NCBI GenBank assembly: GCA_902651635.1
Contig: CACRSC010000092.1
Span: 16,846-80,845, forward strand
DNA length: 64,000 nt
DNA from: Mastigamoeba balamuthi
Taxonomy: Eukaryota; Evosea; Mastigamoebida; Mastigamoebidae
Reading direction: 5' to 3'
Shown: positions 21,425-32,784 of the stretch, in pieces
How the letters are laid out: each line of letters opens with the position of its first letter
How positions within the stretch are numbered: the first letter of the stretch is position 1
Notes under the pieces: generated by a model
What the model saw: the letters and a program-made list of their open reading frames with translations, nothing else
Database searches by the model: none
Told to the model about the DNA's origin: nothing
Position numbers and translations under genes: made by a program

Positions 21425-22020
21425 TCACCACCAGCAAGTGGGGCTTCCGCGGGGGCGGGACCACAGCATGCGGCTCCGCTCGATGTCGTCCAGGCGAGTG
21501 CGGAGGATCAGGAGGCACTCATCGACCCTCGGGAGGTCCGACGCCTCTCTGACAGCCATCGCAGCCCTCCTGGCCTGCCGCCTTGATGCACTCCACGAGC
21601 CCGTCTCGTCCAGCGCCTTCTCCATAACCCCTCCGACCTCTCTGCAGTGGGGGCATTTTACATTACCTATTTGGCACGAAAAAAACCCGGCACAATGACC
21701 CGGAATGTGTGGAACCGGAGCGAGAGACGCACATCAGTGGGCCAGCAAGCTGCTGAGCCTCGTGAGTGATGTGTGGGCACTGCAGGCGGGCTGAGACGTC
21801 GAGGATCTCGCAGAGGAGGTTGGCCTTGGCCGCTAGGCGCAGCGCAGAGGCCAGCAGCTCTCTCTCGAGCTCCCGCAGGTGCCCGGGGGCCTCCTCGGCG
21901 CGGCAGCAGCGCCCCAGGGCGTTGTGAGCCAGCGCCACCAGATGCCTGGCACGCGCCCAGCGATGCCCGCCGTGCTTGAGCCCTTCGAGGGCGCAGCGCA
22001 GCTCCTCGGCGTTCGCCATG
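21425..22020 (-). CDS. Hypothetical helical protein, tandem paralogue B
   Basis: Two exons, collinear with paralogue A. Exon 1 runs from MANAEELRCALEGLKHGG through LRELERELLASALRLAAK to EAQQLAGPL; exon 2 contains VMEKALDETGSWSASRRQ and VREASDLPRVDECLLIL. The shared 15-residue core LERELLASALRLAAK is identical, while the 5' ends are diverged, so this is an older tandem duplication rather than an assembly copy. The splice falls at the same place as in paralogue A. The tail is shorter and ends RGSPTCWW. Function unknown. Confidence 0.6.
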
Positions 22021-22679
22021 AGCGGGCGAGAGTAAATGGAAAGACTGCAATGTGCTGTTGGAGAAGAAGTTGCCCCAGAGATGAGAATGCCTCTCTGACG
22101 TGAGGCATTCCCGATGCGGACCGTCGAGAAGACCGCACGCGCTATCGGCACCAACACCCTTGAATTTCAGCGCCAGTTTTGCTAACGACCGAAACGTTCG
22201 AGAAAGCGAGGCGCCCCCCTTCCGCGAGGCTCCGCTACTTCCGCTCAACTCGCGTCGCCCTGCCCTCAAAACGGGGCAAAGCAGCCGAGCGGCTTCGAGC
22301 TCATCTCAGGGAGGCGGAGCTCTGTCGGTGCAATCGCCTTGTCGGCTTTCCCGGGAGCTCTGAGGCGGCGCGGGCGGGCAGAGGCCACCCGCGGACCACC
22401 CGAGAGCTGCAGGACGTGTGAATTGCACTCTGTGTGCCGCTTGTGAGGCAGAAAAGAGCAGGCAGGGGACCAGTGGGTCTGTCAGAAGCCGTGGGGAACA
22501 CCTGCCCGTCGGCAAACGCGGTGGTGCGGGGGGAGGGGGAGAGTGTTGGGGTTGTTGCGCTGCTGAGCTGACTGTACACATGCGCCGGGGAGGGAGGGCT
22601 CTGCACTCGCCACAGAAAGGAGGCAGCAGCGCGGCCTCCCCAGCGCACGGCCTGAGCGTACTCGAGTGCGTCGAGGTTT
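22021..22679. other. Intergenic region
   Basis: About 660 bp between the start of paralogue B and the SLBP stop. Open frames here overlap on all strands and are compositional. No feature is recognised. Confidence 0.4.
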
Positions 22680-24122
22680 TCACTTGCGTTTGGTGCTGCA
22701 GTTGCTGCTGCTGCTGGCCGGCACGGCGCGCGCGGGCGAGCTGTGCTTGGCGACCTTGGCGGGCGGCTGCTGCTGGTCCGCGTGCGCGCAGCCCTCGCTG
22801 CCGTCCTGGGCGCCGGGCACGGGCTGCCGCTTGCCCGACCTCCTGCGCTCCTTCTGCTGCTGCTCGTCCCGCTCGTCCTCCTCGGCAATGTCCGCCCAGT
22901 TGAGCCTGCAGAGCACGCACGCCGCAGGCCGTCGTCAGCGGGCACGCCCGTGCGGGGGGTGGGCAGTGGGCAGTGGGCACCGCGAGATGTGGGGCAGCTC
23001 GTCTGGGGGGATGACGTTGTCTGCGGCGCTGCTGCGCGGCGTCACGGCGGCGACCTCGGGCAGCGAGTGCTTCGAGACGTCGTCGAGGCCCGTCCGCGAC
23101 TCCTCGCCCAGCAGCCTGGCCTTCCTGCCCGCCCCGGCCTCGGTGGTGGCGTCGACGTCGTCGTCGGCGTCGGCGACGCACGCGCGCTCGAGGACCGGCA
23201 CGTCGGGCTCGTCGACGACGGCGACGGCGGCGTCGTCGTCTGCAGGGCGGGCGTCGACGAGGGCGTCGGGGTCGCCGACGACGTCGATCTCCTCGTCGCA
23301 GTCGCAGTCGTCGCCCGACGAGGCCGAGGCCGACGCGTGGGCCTTGCGGCCGCCCTCGGGGTCCCACTGGTGCAGCATGCGCCGCCACTTGCGTATCTGC
23401 CCGTCCCAGCTCCGCTTGCTGCACATCTGCGCCTTGTCCGGCGTCCACGGCTGCTCCCGCGTCCTCTTCTCCCTGATGGGGGAGAGCACAGGCGAGTTGG
23501 AATCCGCAGGTTTGCTGTTTTTGAATTCGCGGGAAAAACAAACAGAATTCCCGCGTTTGTTTTGTTCAAAAGACGGAAACGCGAAGGAAAATGGCCGGTG
23601 GACTTCCGGAACTGGTATCCCCCGGCCGGTGGCACAATGCGCACCGGGGGGAGGTGGGCAGAGCGCGAGAGGGGCGAGAGGGCGCAGGGCAGCAAAAATA
23701 GCGCACCGGGGGACCTCTGCGAGATAGCGGGCGTATCCCAGCGTGTTCTTCCCGTAGTCGATCTGCTTCTGCCTCTGCGACAGCCTCTTCTCGTCCTTCT
23801 CTGTCTCTGCTCCCCGCGAAACCCGCAGATTCAGCGCGCGAAACCGCCGGGAAAACCGGCACTGAATATTTAAAAGGGCGGGAAAAACAGAGACCCGAAA
23901 CAAAACGCGCGCAGAGGCAGCACGGCGACGCTGCGGGCGAGGGCGCGGGCACGGGGCAGCGGGCGGACCTCGGGGCTGCCGGAACCGAGCGAGGGATCGC
24001 GTGGCGGGGGCCGTGGTGGGCCAGGGCGACGCGTCGCGGGTCGGGGAGGCGTCCGCGGCCTCGCGGGGCAGGACGTCGGCCTCCCGCGGCCCGGAACCGC
24101 TCTTGGTGTCTGCAGCTGCCAT
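22680..24122 (-). CDS. SLBP: Histone mRNA stem-loop-binding protein
   Basis: Four exons. The RNA-binding domain is clear: ETEKDEKRLSQRQKQIDYGKN, then TLGYARYLAEVPREKR, PWTPDKAQMCSKRSWDGQI, RKWRRMLHQWDPEGG. These correspond to the SLBP landmarks RQKQInYGKNT, Y-x-x-EVP, TP-K/D-K and SRRSWDxQIK-W-xxLHxWDP. SLBP binds the 3' stem-loop of replication-dependent histone mRNAs and directs their processing and translation. Downstream is an acidic Asp/Glu/Ala-rich linker and a C-terminal exon LNWADIAEEDERDEQQ followed by a basic tail (STKRK). Intron 1 is phase 1 (PR|ETEKD), intron 2 phase 2 (VPR|EKRT), intron 3 phase 2 (HIS|RLNW). Intron 2 contains GAATTCGCGGG and CCCGCG inverted words. The presence of SLBP predicts stem-loop histone mRNAs in this organism. 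Confidence 0.85.
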
Positions 24123-24258
24123 GCGGTGCGTCTGAGAAGCGTCGGACTGCTCCGTGTTTTCAAAAAGAGGGCACCGAGATTCTCTCAGGGGAGATTCGCG
24201 TATCCGAGGCTAAGGAAAAATATCCCCCTGAGGTATTTCCCCACGTGGAACAGTAAGG

Positions 24259-25140
24259 ATGCGCTTTTTCGAGCGGCAGCGTGTGGACGAGCTCGGGGAC
24301 CTCAGCGTCGCGTTCGAGCTCGTCTGCTTCGCTCTCGGGGTACCCGAGGAGCTCCCCCACACCACCCGCTCACCCGTTGGCCGCGGGCAGGCGCTCTCTG
24401 GCCTGGATCTGGTCCTGACTGTGGCCTACTCGGCCGCTGCCCGCGAGTGGATGTGGAACACGCTGTTCGCGGCCGCCTGGCTCGCTCTGACCCCCTCCTG
24501 CGCCCTCCTCGCTGCTCGGAGGCTGCGGGCAGCCTTCCCTCTGGTGAGCGCACGCCCACACCCCGCCAGAGGCCGCAGCAGCCCCGCTGCATTTTCCCGA
24601 TTTCCCCGGTGTATTTTCCCGATGGCAGGGAAAACGGACCTGAGAGTGCGCTGAACTTAACAAACTTGGCCGCGGCTGTTGGCCGCGCAGTTCATCGCGG
24701 GGACGGCGGGGCTGGGCATCGGGCAGATCTACTACATCGGGCTGAGCTGCGTGCACGTGTCGCGGGGCGGGGCGCCGCTGCCGGGCCTCGTGGGCGTCGT
24801 CATCTTCCTGTGGATCTTCCGCTTCGTGCCCGTCATCGGCGCCGACTACTTCGCCATCAGCGCCCTCGTGCTGCGCGGTGGCACGTCTCGCCGGCGGAGC
24901 CCCAGCGCCCTCTGCTGCCTCGGCTCACACGTGGCAGCGCAGGCGGCGCGCGGAGGGTGGTCCGGGAGGCCGAGGAGGCGGAGCAGCAGGACCCCTGCAG
25001 CGTCCACATGCCCTACATACCACCGCAGCTCAGCTCCCAATGTGAGACACTCGCACACCTCACCCTCCTCTTCTACCCCGAGGGCCACTCGCTCTCACAG
25101 GGCAGTCGCAGCCGTTGCAGGTGACCTGCAGGACAGCTGA
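24259..25140 (+). CDS. Small multipass membrane protein
   Basis: Four exons join cleanly. Exon 1, 24259-24543, ends ...RAAFPL before GTGAGC. Exon 2 starts FIAGTAGLGIGQIYYIGL. Exon 3 starts GGARRVVREAEEAEQQ after a CAG acceptor and ends PPQLSSQ. The last exon ends CDLQDS. Four hydrophobic segments are visible: one around LDLVLTVAYS, one around TLFAAAWLALTPSCALLAA, one in exon 2 (IAGTAGLGIGQIYYIGL) and one LVGVVIFLWIFRFVPVIG. The C-terminus is short, polar and acidic. The family is not recognised. It is divergent from SLBP with only ~140 bp between the starts, so the two may share a promoter; that spacer carries an AT-rich element. Confidence 0.55.
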
Positions 25141-26109
25141 AGCGCTCACGGATAGGAACTGCTGGCGACCGAAGAAGATGTCTCTCACCAGCAGCGATGT
25201 GCATAACAGGCCGGTCCATGTCTTCCCCTCCGTATCCATTCTCTGTCTGGATGCGCACAACCCATAGGGGCATTGGCCCAGTAGTAGTCGCACCTAGTCG
25301 TGGAACGCGACGATGGTGCCCGTGTGCTATTGCTCAGCACCTCCCGTGCTCGAGCCAGGGCTCAGTGAGCGGCATGCGGCATCTGGCTGGAGTTACTTCC
25401 TCATCCGTGAAAGACAACATCAAATGACAACGAATCCGCAGGCCCGACAGCTGAAGAGGTATGCTTCATTGCAATCACGAGGACAGACAGGGTCCATTAC
25501 GGCCCACTTGCAATCGCGCCTGAGGTCATCGTGGCACCTTCGTATCCGCACCCGCCTCCCTGCCAGAAAACGCGAGGGCGTTGACGACCACCAGTTATGG
25601 AGGATCGCCTTCCTGGCAGTGTCCAGCGAGTCCCAGACGGGGCCCTCGATGGTGGCGACGGCCGCCTTGTTCTCGCTCAGGCCTTAGTTGATGGAGGACA
25701 ACAACACCGTGAGGCAGCGCCCGTAGTGCTGCACTCGCCAAGCCCCCACCCCACTTTGCCTACAACCTCCTTGCACGGCTCAACACCTCACTCCATGCCT
25801 TCCCTTTATTGAGGGAACATCAGTCCAGTCAATGAGCTGGCGAAGGGAATGTTCTGAACAATCTCATAGGGAGCACCATTGCTGTGACACACAAGAACAA
25901 CCAGAGGAACGATGGCATCTCCAAGAAGCACACGACAGTCTAGACTCTGGAGCTGTACCTATGCTTCACAGTGAAACCCAAGGCTGATCAACTGTGTTTG
26001 CTCTGATCATGGTACTGGGGTGCACCTACACAGGGTCCTGCGTGGCAGAAGCCAGAGGAGGTGAGAGGGGAATGGCACAGGTGCCGTGCTGCCTGCTGCT
26101 GCGGTGCTA
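25141..26109. other. Intergenic region between convergent genes
   Basis: Nearly 1 kb with moderate GC and no convincing open frame. I see no tRNA, repeat or conserved protein here. Confidence 0.45.
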
Positions 26110-29100
26110 CTACTTGTGGGCCTCGACGTAGGCGGCGATCTCCTGCTGCAGCTGCTCGCACTGCACCGTTGGCACCACCGACATGGGGCGGCCCGTCACG
26201 GGCGACCTGTGCGGGGACTCGCGCACCCACTCCCTCAGCGCCTCGGCCTCGCAGACGTACCCGTCGGGCGCCACGACGGGGCGCCGCATGACGGCGAGCC
26301 GCAGCGGGCAGACGTACTCGGGGGGCACGCCCCTGGGCAGCAGCCTCTCCCACATGGCCGCCGCCTCGCTGATGAACTGCGCGTGCACGGCCTCGACGTC
26401 GCGCGCGAGCACGTCGCAGTCGACCTGCGCGATGCCGAAGGACCCGATGTCGGCGTCGGTGAGGTGCAGGTACGCCTCGCCCGTCACGCCGTTGGCCTCG
26501 AGGATCCCCGACGCGTCCGCGGCGCCCACGTCGCGCGCGTGCTGCGCGACGTCGGCAGGCGACCACGCGACGGCGGCCAGCGCGCGGCTCTGCGTCGCGC
26601 GGGCCTCGCGGAGCAGCGCTGCCCGCGAGATGACCGCGGTGCCGCAGACGCGGACGAGCTCGAGCGCGTGGACGACCGTCTTGCGCCTGCAGAGCTCGGG
26701 CACCAGCAGCGCCTCCTGCAGCACGCGGCGCTCGAGGTCCGCGCACTCGAGCTGCGCGCCCGTCGTGCCGATCGACGACGCCATGCGGCCCTGGCGCGGG
26801 AGCCCCACGTCGCGCAGCACGTCGCCCACGTCCTGCGGGGCCAGCGACGCCACGTTGCGGCCCGCCAGCGTCGCCGTGTACGCGTGCAGGCGGTCCGCGG
26901 CCCGCGTGAGGCCGTCGAGCGAGTGCTGCTTCTGCTGGCGCGCGCGGGCCTCGCGGGAGACAGCGGAGGCCGCGGCCTCCTTGCGCTCCTGCTCGACCTT
27001 CTCGAGCTCGTGGCGCTCGCTGATCGCCTGCCTCAGCTCCGCCTCGGCGTCCGACAGCATCTTCTTGGCCTGCAGGACCTTCTCCTCGCGCTCGCTCTCC
27101 TTCTGCCTCGCCTGCCTCACCTGCACGGCCAACAGTAGTAAGTCCTTGATAAGAAAAATAAAGGCTCTGCCGAGAATCGAACTCGGAACCTCCTGTTTAC
27201 TAGACAGGCGCAATAACCATTATGCTACAGAGCCCTGCACATCAAACGAGAGGTACCTGCTGGGTGGTCTCGCGGGACCTCTCGCAGACGAGGTACGAGG
27301 CGCGCTCGAGCGCCGCGAGGGTCGAGCTCGCCGTCTCGTACGCCGCCCGCCACGCGGCCCACGACAGCATAGGCCCCGCGTCCTCTGCGACGTCGAGGGC
27401 GTCCGCGACAGCCTCGAGCTTCTTTGCCTGCTCGACCCAGTTGACCGCCGTGACCTTCTTGGGCGCCGGCGACCTCAGCCTCGGCGGCGTGGGCTGCGCT
27501 CCAGAGGGGGCGAGGGGGAGAGAGAGGGGCCCTCAGCGGTGCAGGGGGCAGCGCAGGCGACCGTCCGCACGGTCTTGGAGAGGATCTCGACGAGGTTCTC
27601 GACGCTCTTGGACTTGGTCGGCGCGAGGCCGTTGGTCTGGACGACGCGAAGAGAGTGGGAGCGACGCCAGGGCAGGGTGAGCAGAGGAGGCCTCGCGCTG
27701 AGTGAGGGTGAGAGGCAGGTGCCCCCGCACGTCGTGGATGAGCGTGTTGGCGCCGTGCTCCACGAGCTCCTTGATGCACTCCTGGTGGTTGCCCGCCACC
27801 GCAAAGTGCAGCGCCGTCTGCACGGGGGGGCACAGTCAGCTGAGCTGCTGAGCTGCCCCCACGCAGGGCAGAGAGCAGAGGTGCTGAGGTGCATAGCAGC
27901 ACTGGGGAGCGCACCCTGTTCTGCGCTCACAGGGCGTCAGCAGGGGGGGCGCCGCGCAGGACGCCTTACAAACTGCCACAGAGGCGGGGGTCGGTCAGAA
28001 CGGCATCCCCGGCAGCTGCGGGCGTGGGGGGGATGGCTGTCGCTCACGTCCTGCAGAGGGAGCCCGTGTGAGCCGGCGAGGCGCATGGGCCCAATGCGAC
28101 AGAGCCCCCGCATCCCCAGCGTACATACTGCCCTCCGGGGCCACCGCCGACAACGTGCGCGGGCACTTTGAGTCTCGCGGGAGTGCGCCGCTCGCAGGAG
28201 GAGCGGAGGAGGCGGGGGAGGAGGAACCGTCTGCTCAGAGAAGGGGCACCAGTAAGCGCTTGGGGGAAATGGGGGGAAGAGGCCTGGCAGGCAGGGCGGA
28301 CCTGTGCGTCGATGTTGGCGCCCTTGGACAGCAGCACACGCACGCACGACGCAAAGCCCTCGCGCGCAGCCACGTGCAGCGCCGTCTGCGACACGCGCGC
28401 CGCAGCAGTGAGCAATCAGGACAGATAGTGCCTGTCAGCAATCTGCGGCCGTGCACAGGGGCAGGGGCCGCGGGCACGGGCCACAGGACAGCTCTCCCGG
28501 GCAGCGGAGGGCAGCCAGCGGAGGCGCGTACATACTGGGCGCACAGAGGTCAGCAAGAGCAGGCCACCAGAACACGACGCACTCCCCACTGCCCCGGGGG
28601 GACGCGCGCCAGTCAGTCAGTCACCGGCAGCAACCTTCGCAGGGCCTCGGCGGGGCGTTGGCTCACGTGCTGCGGTCGTTGGCGCCGCAAGATCAGCAGA
28701 GCCAGCAGAGCCAGCAAGCGAGCGCAAGAGAAGGACGCGGAGCAACTGTGTCAGTGCGCGCATAGAGCAAGCTCGTGGGAGGTTCCGCGCTCGTACGTTC
28801 TGCAGGTGCCGGTGAGCGACGCCAGAGGGGGGGGAGAGAGAGAGCGCACAGGCCTGTCGATAGAGGCGCCGTTCTCGAGGAGGACCTTCACGCAGGGCAG
28901 GCTGTTCCCCAGCACCGCCAGATGCAGCGGCGTCTGAGCCCCGCAGGCGCACGCGAGCACACACGAGAGCGAGGAGCGTCAGCAGAGAAGAAAGGCACTC
29001 GGTGGGACGTGGGTGGGCAGAGTGCAGCAGAGCACGCACATCCTGTCACAGTAGCCGTCAGCAGCGCGCAGGCAAAGGGCGGCAGTACTCCCTGGCAGAG

Positions 29101-29879
29101 AGGCGGGTTAGAGGCCTCCCATGGGCGAGGCAGAGCTCATCCGAGCCCACAAGCCGTACATCCTGCGCAGCAGCAGCGGCAGCACACATACAGCCCCCCG
29201 CATCCCCAGTGAGTCGCCACACAGCAGTGCAGCACGCAAGGGGAACGCACAGGCTGTCCCCAGGCACAGGCAGGCACCAGCAGCAACCAGCAGAGGCAGC
29301 AGAAGCAGCAAAGGGGGTGGGAGCGGAGGGCGTCAGAGAAACAGGGGGCAGAGCTGGGGGAGGGGGAGGGGCGGCAGACGGTGGTCTTGTCGACGTTGGC
29401 CCCCGACTCCACCAGCAGCGTCACCACCCCCACGTGGCCGTTCCCTGCTGCCAGGTGCAGGGCCGTCTGGGTGGCAACCCACACGCACACACACACGCGC
29501 TGAGCCTCAGCTGGCAGTGCAAAGCCGCACTTACCTCCTGCGCAGAGCGACACACGAGAGATACGGAATCTCCTGAGATTTCCCACAGGGGATATAAAAT
29601 CTACGCGTAGATATTCTGGAAGCGGGAACGCACGTTCCCGGTGTCCACCGTGGCGCCGCGCTCCACCAGCGCCCTCGCGATGTCCAGGTTGCCCGCCTCC
29701 GCTGCCAGGTGCAGCGCCGTCTGCGCGCCCCCCCGCTGCGGAGTCAGCGCAGGCAAATTCTCAGGAATCGCGTAAATACGGTGCTGCCCCGAGCGTGGTC
29801 CACGCGCGCGCCCGAGTCGAGGGCGCGGAGCAGGGCGGAGAGGTCTCCGCGCTCGGCGGCCGCGAGAAGCGCTGACATG
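26110..29879 (-). CDS. Ankyrin-repeat / SAM / U-box protein (probable E3 ubiquitin ligase)
   Basis: Many exons. Starts MSALLAAAERGDLSALLRAL at 29879. Six ankyrin repeats follow, mostly one per exon (TALHLAAEAGNLDIARALV, TALHLAAGNGHVGVVTLL, TPLHLAVLGNSLPCVKVLL, TALHVAAREGFASCVRVLL, TALHFAVAGNHQECIKELV), then a linker (VTAVNWVEQAKKLEAVADA) and a coiled coil (QARQKESEREEKVLQAKKML). A SAM-like module follows (WSPADVAQHARDVGAADASG to AYLHLTDADIGSFGI). The C-terminal U-box reads PPEYVCPLRLAVMRRPVVAP, then DGYVCEAEALREWV and SPVTGRPM. U-boxes recruit E2 enzymes, so this is probably a ubiquitin ligase that selects substrates through its ankyrin repeats. One-repeat-per-exon structure suggests growth by exon duplication. 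The intron at 27121-27256 contains a tRNA gene. Confidence 0.75.
27151..27160 (-). terminator. Pol III terminator of tRNA-Thr
   Basis: Reading the minus strand, the tRNA is followed within 10 bases by TTTATTTTTC, a T5 run typical of RNA polymerase III termination. It lies inside the host intron. Confidence 0.7.
27163..27234 (-). tRNA. tRNA-Thr(AGT), nested in an intron
   Basis: 72 nt with a full cloverleaf. The acceptor stem is GGCTCTG/CAGAGCC, the anticodon stem CCTGT/ACAGG encloses loop CTAGTAA (anticodon AGT, Thr), and the T-arm is CCGAG-TTCGATT-CTCGG. Internal A and B boxes are present (TAGCATAATGG; GGTTCCGAGTTCGATTC region). It has no intron of its own. It lies on the same strand as the ankyrin/U-box gene, entirely inside the 136-nt intron at 27121-27256. 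Confidence 0.9.
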
Positions 29880-30332
29880 GCGTTGGATGTATGCTCGCGT
29901 GGCAACGGCGCTTCTCTTTGCTGGTTTTGGTGACGAAATCTGAACCGATTCGCCCACCACAAATCTCCGGTGCAACGTGCCTGCGCCTGCACGTTGCGTC
30001 GGCGCTGTATCGGCACGTGCTGGCGCACTTCATCTGTCTGAGGGAGCGCAAGGAATGCAGCGTTGAGAGTGCCAGCCAGGCAATGGACAGGGAACATCCG
30101 CAGCCCTGTATGGGCAGCAGCGGAGCCCAACGCAGACGCAGTGCCATCGGACATGCTATTGCTCCTCAGACATTGCGGCCACAAATGGCGCTGTGTGAAT
30201 GTAGCTGCTTAGGCTGTCCTGAATGGCAGTCTGTGGCACTGGAGGAAGGAGGGGGGAGATGGGAGCCACACTAGAGGGCTCAGACTCAATGCAACAACGG
30301 CGACACTGTGGCGAGTCGCAGGGAGTGGTCGC
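29880..30332. other. Intergenic region
   Basis: About 450 bp between the ankyrin/U-box start and the PP2C stop. No feature is recognised; presumably the promoter of the ankyrin gene. Confidence 0.4.
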
Positions 30333-32485
30333 CTAGGGAGAGGACGGCACCACCCAGTCGGTGGGCAGCGAGTGCCACGGGCGCCTCGTCTGCGGCGCAG
30401 GCGGAGGAGGCGGCGTGGTCATCTTGCGCCTCGCCCCTGGCCGAGACACCAGCACGCCCTCCAGCAGCGGCGCCAGCCTGGCCCTGCAGGGCGGCAGCAC
30501 CTCGGGGACGCTCAGCGCACGCTGGACGTCTGTTGAGACGCGCGGGCAGCCCTCGGCCAGCACGACGACAGTCGCGGTGATGTCGTCGTGCAGCTGGCGG
30601 CGCGGGACAGCGCACAGCGAGCGGGGCCGCGCGACGTGCTCGAGGGCCCGGCGGACGAGCAGGCAGGCGGGGTCCTCAGGACCCCGACAGCCGCCGTCGA
30701 CCCACGCGCCCACGACGGCCGCGGCCTCGTCGCTGGCCAGCAGCTCCCACAGGCCGTCGGACGCGGCGACGACGAACGCGTCGCGGGCGTCGAGCACCCT
30801 GGCGCGCACCTCGGGCTCGGCCGTGAGGTACGGCGGGCTGTAGGGCTCCTGGAACCGGCTCTGCTGGGCCAGCACCCTGTTGAACATGGCGTTCTTGTAG
30901 GGCCCGTCGCCTGGGCCGAGGCACAGAGGCCGCGGAGCAGAGCTCAGTTGCTGGGCAGACGAACGCATCGGGCGAAGCCGCGGGGACGGAGGAGCGCACG
31001 CGTACCGAGAGTCCTGGTGGGCTGCATGCGGCCCTTGACGCGGCCGGCCGAGATGACGTTGGGCTCGCCCGGGTGCTCCCTGGAGAGCCTCCGCTGCTCC
31101 TCGGGGCTGCTCGCCCTGTGCTCGCTCGACATCACCACCGCCTCTCCCGCCGCTCTCTCCCCGGGCGTGCCCTGCGACACACTCGTCAACTGTGGCCCGA
31201 GGCGAGGCCAGAGGACGGAGGACGGAGGAGGGGAGATGGGGGGCGATGGATCCAACATCGATGGCTTTTCAATTGCAACAAACATTACCACACACGGGGT
31301 TGCACACCAACGGCTTCGGGAACATCGGCGAGCATCAAGTTCCCAAGGGAAAACGGCAAAGTGAGGTTCGGAGAGCACCGCCCGGGGTGGAGCGGCGCAC
31401 GGTGGCACGGCGCCCCAGGACGCAGCGGCAGTCGCCTGCATTGGCGACATACACCGCGGGGCCCACAAACGCGACCAGCAGCGCGCAGCAGCCAGACGCC
31501 GCCCCCAGGGCCTTCTCGGGGTCCGCCGCGCACTGCGAGGCTCAGGGTGGTCAGTCGGTGACTCCTCCTGCGCAGTGGCCGCGGCTGGGGGGGCCTCGCC
31601 CGGACCTCGAGGAAGAAGTCGCGGTCTGTCAGGAGAAAGGCCTTCCTCTGCCGTCGTCGCGTGGGGGACATCAGCAGAGGGCAGACAGCCGCAGAGGGGG
31701 TGAGGGGGTGGCGGACAAGGGCCGAGGGGATCGTGTTGAGGGGGCAGAGGCGGCAGACCTCCTCGTGGCTGAGACCGATGCCCACGAGCAACTCGACGAC
31801 TGAGTCGTCCCACGCCCTGGCCCCCTTGACTCGCACGCCTAGCGGGCGGGAGGTGTGGGAACGAGGAGGTTAGCCTGGTGGAACAAGCCCCCCGTAGCCT
31901 TGCTGGTGGGCGTGGACGTGTGGCGAGAGATACACGGGCGGTTGGGACACCTCTGACAGCGGCAGCCTGCTGCACCGCCCGCTGGAACTGCCCGTACATG
32001 ACCTGCATCTCACGCTGCACGCGCGGCACCAAGTTCTCCTGCGGCGGGGGTAGGCACCCTGAGTGCATGCGACAAAACCAACCCGGCGCGCGGGGTGGTT
32101 GGGGGAAGAGGGGACTGCGAGAGTGCATCACGGTGCCAAACCACCGCAGCGGTTGGGACTTGGCGTATCCCCGAAGAGGCGGAGAGGGCGACGGAAGGCA
32201 GAAAGGGTAAAAACAACACAAGATGAGGCTGCGCACACGGGCGAACTGCGCTGCCTGGCGGCCCGTGTGCCCGTCAAAGACCGCGAAGAAGCTGCCGAAA
32301 GGCGTAGCCAGGGCCTCACACGAGGTGTCCTCGCTGGGTTGGTTCCCTGCGGCAACCGACGTTGGATGGCGAGTCACCGTGCCAACGCTGACAAACTGAA
32401 ACCGACAGGGCCTACCTGGCACGCTCAGGGTGAAGTACGTGCGGGCGAGATCTGCGCTTTGCGTCTTAGCTTGCTGCGCCTGCAT
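30333..32485 (-). CDS. PP2C-family protein phosphatase, PDP-like
   Basis: Several exons. The start region is MQAQQAKTQSADLARTYF. Motif FFAVFDGHTGRQAAQF is the metal-binding PP2C motif (DGH); a VAFVGPAVYVANAGDCRCVLG block gives the second (AGD). Near the C-terminus are SPEEQRRLSREHPGEP, GRVKGRMQPTRTLGD, then FVVAASDGLWELLASDEA (SDGLWE) and LHDDITATVVVL (DDITATVV, final metal site). The 'EEQRRL..EHPGEP..' block with an insert ending in PYSPPYLTAEPEV is characteristic of pyruvate-dehydrogenase-phosphatase-like PP2Cs rather than plant ABI-type enzymes. It is probably Mg/Mn-dependent Ser/Thr phosphatase. I see no obvious mitochondrial presequence. The C-terminal tail is Pro-rich. Confidence 0.75.
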
Positions 32486-32784
32486 TGTACGAGCTGGCTG
32501 CTAGTCCTTCGGCAAATTCGAAGTGAAAGAACACAACTCCCTCACACGATGCGAGTGGGAAAAACAAAATTACCTAAGATGCGGCGAGGCTCCTCACAAA
32601 TAAGATCGCCATCCCCATAATACTACATAGTACTTCTTGGAATATATGGCGTGGGCACCTTGACGCTTGTGATTTCATTATAACTGAGCAACAATCCCCC
32701 AGCAAATCAGGAATACGTTGAGCCAAGAGGCACCCGTTCCTCTGTGATACACTCAGTCGACACGGATTTCAAGCAGTGGGCACC

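Noticed and set aside
26183-28171. 662-codon plus-strand open frame over the ankyrin/U-box gene
   Set aside because: Antisense shadow that also reads through the tRNA and intron sequence; no recognisable protein.
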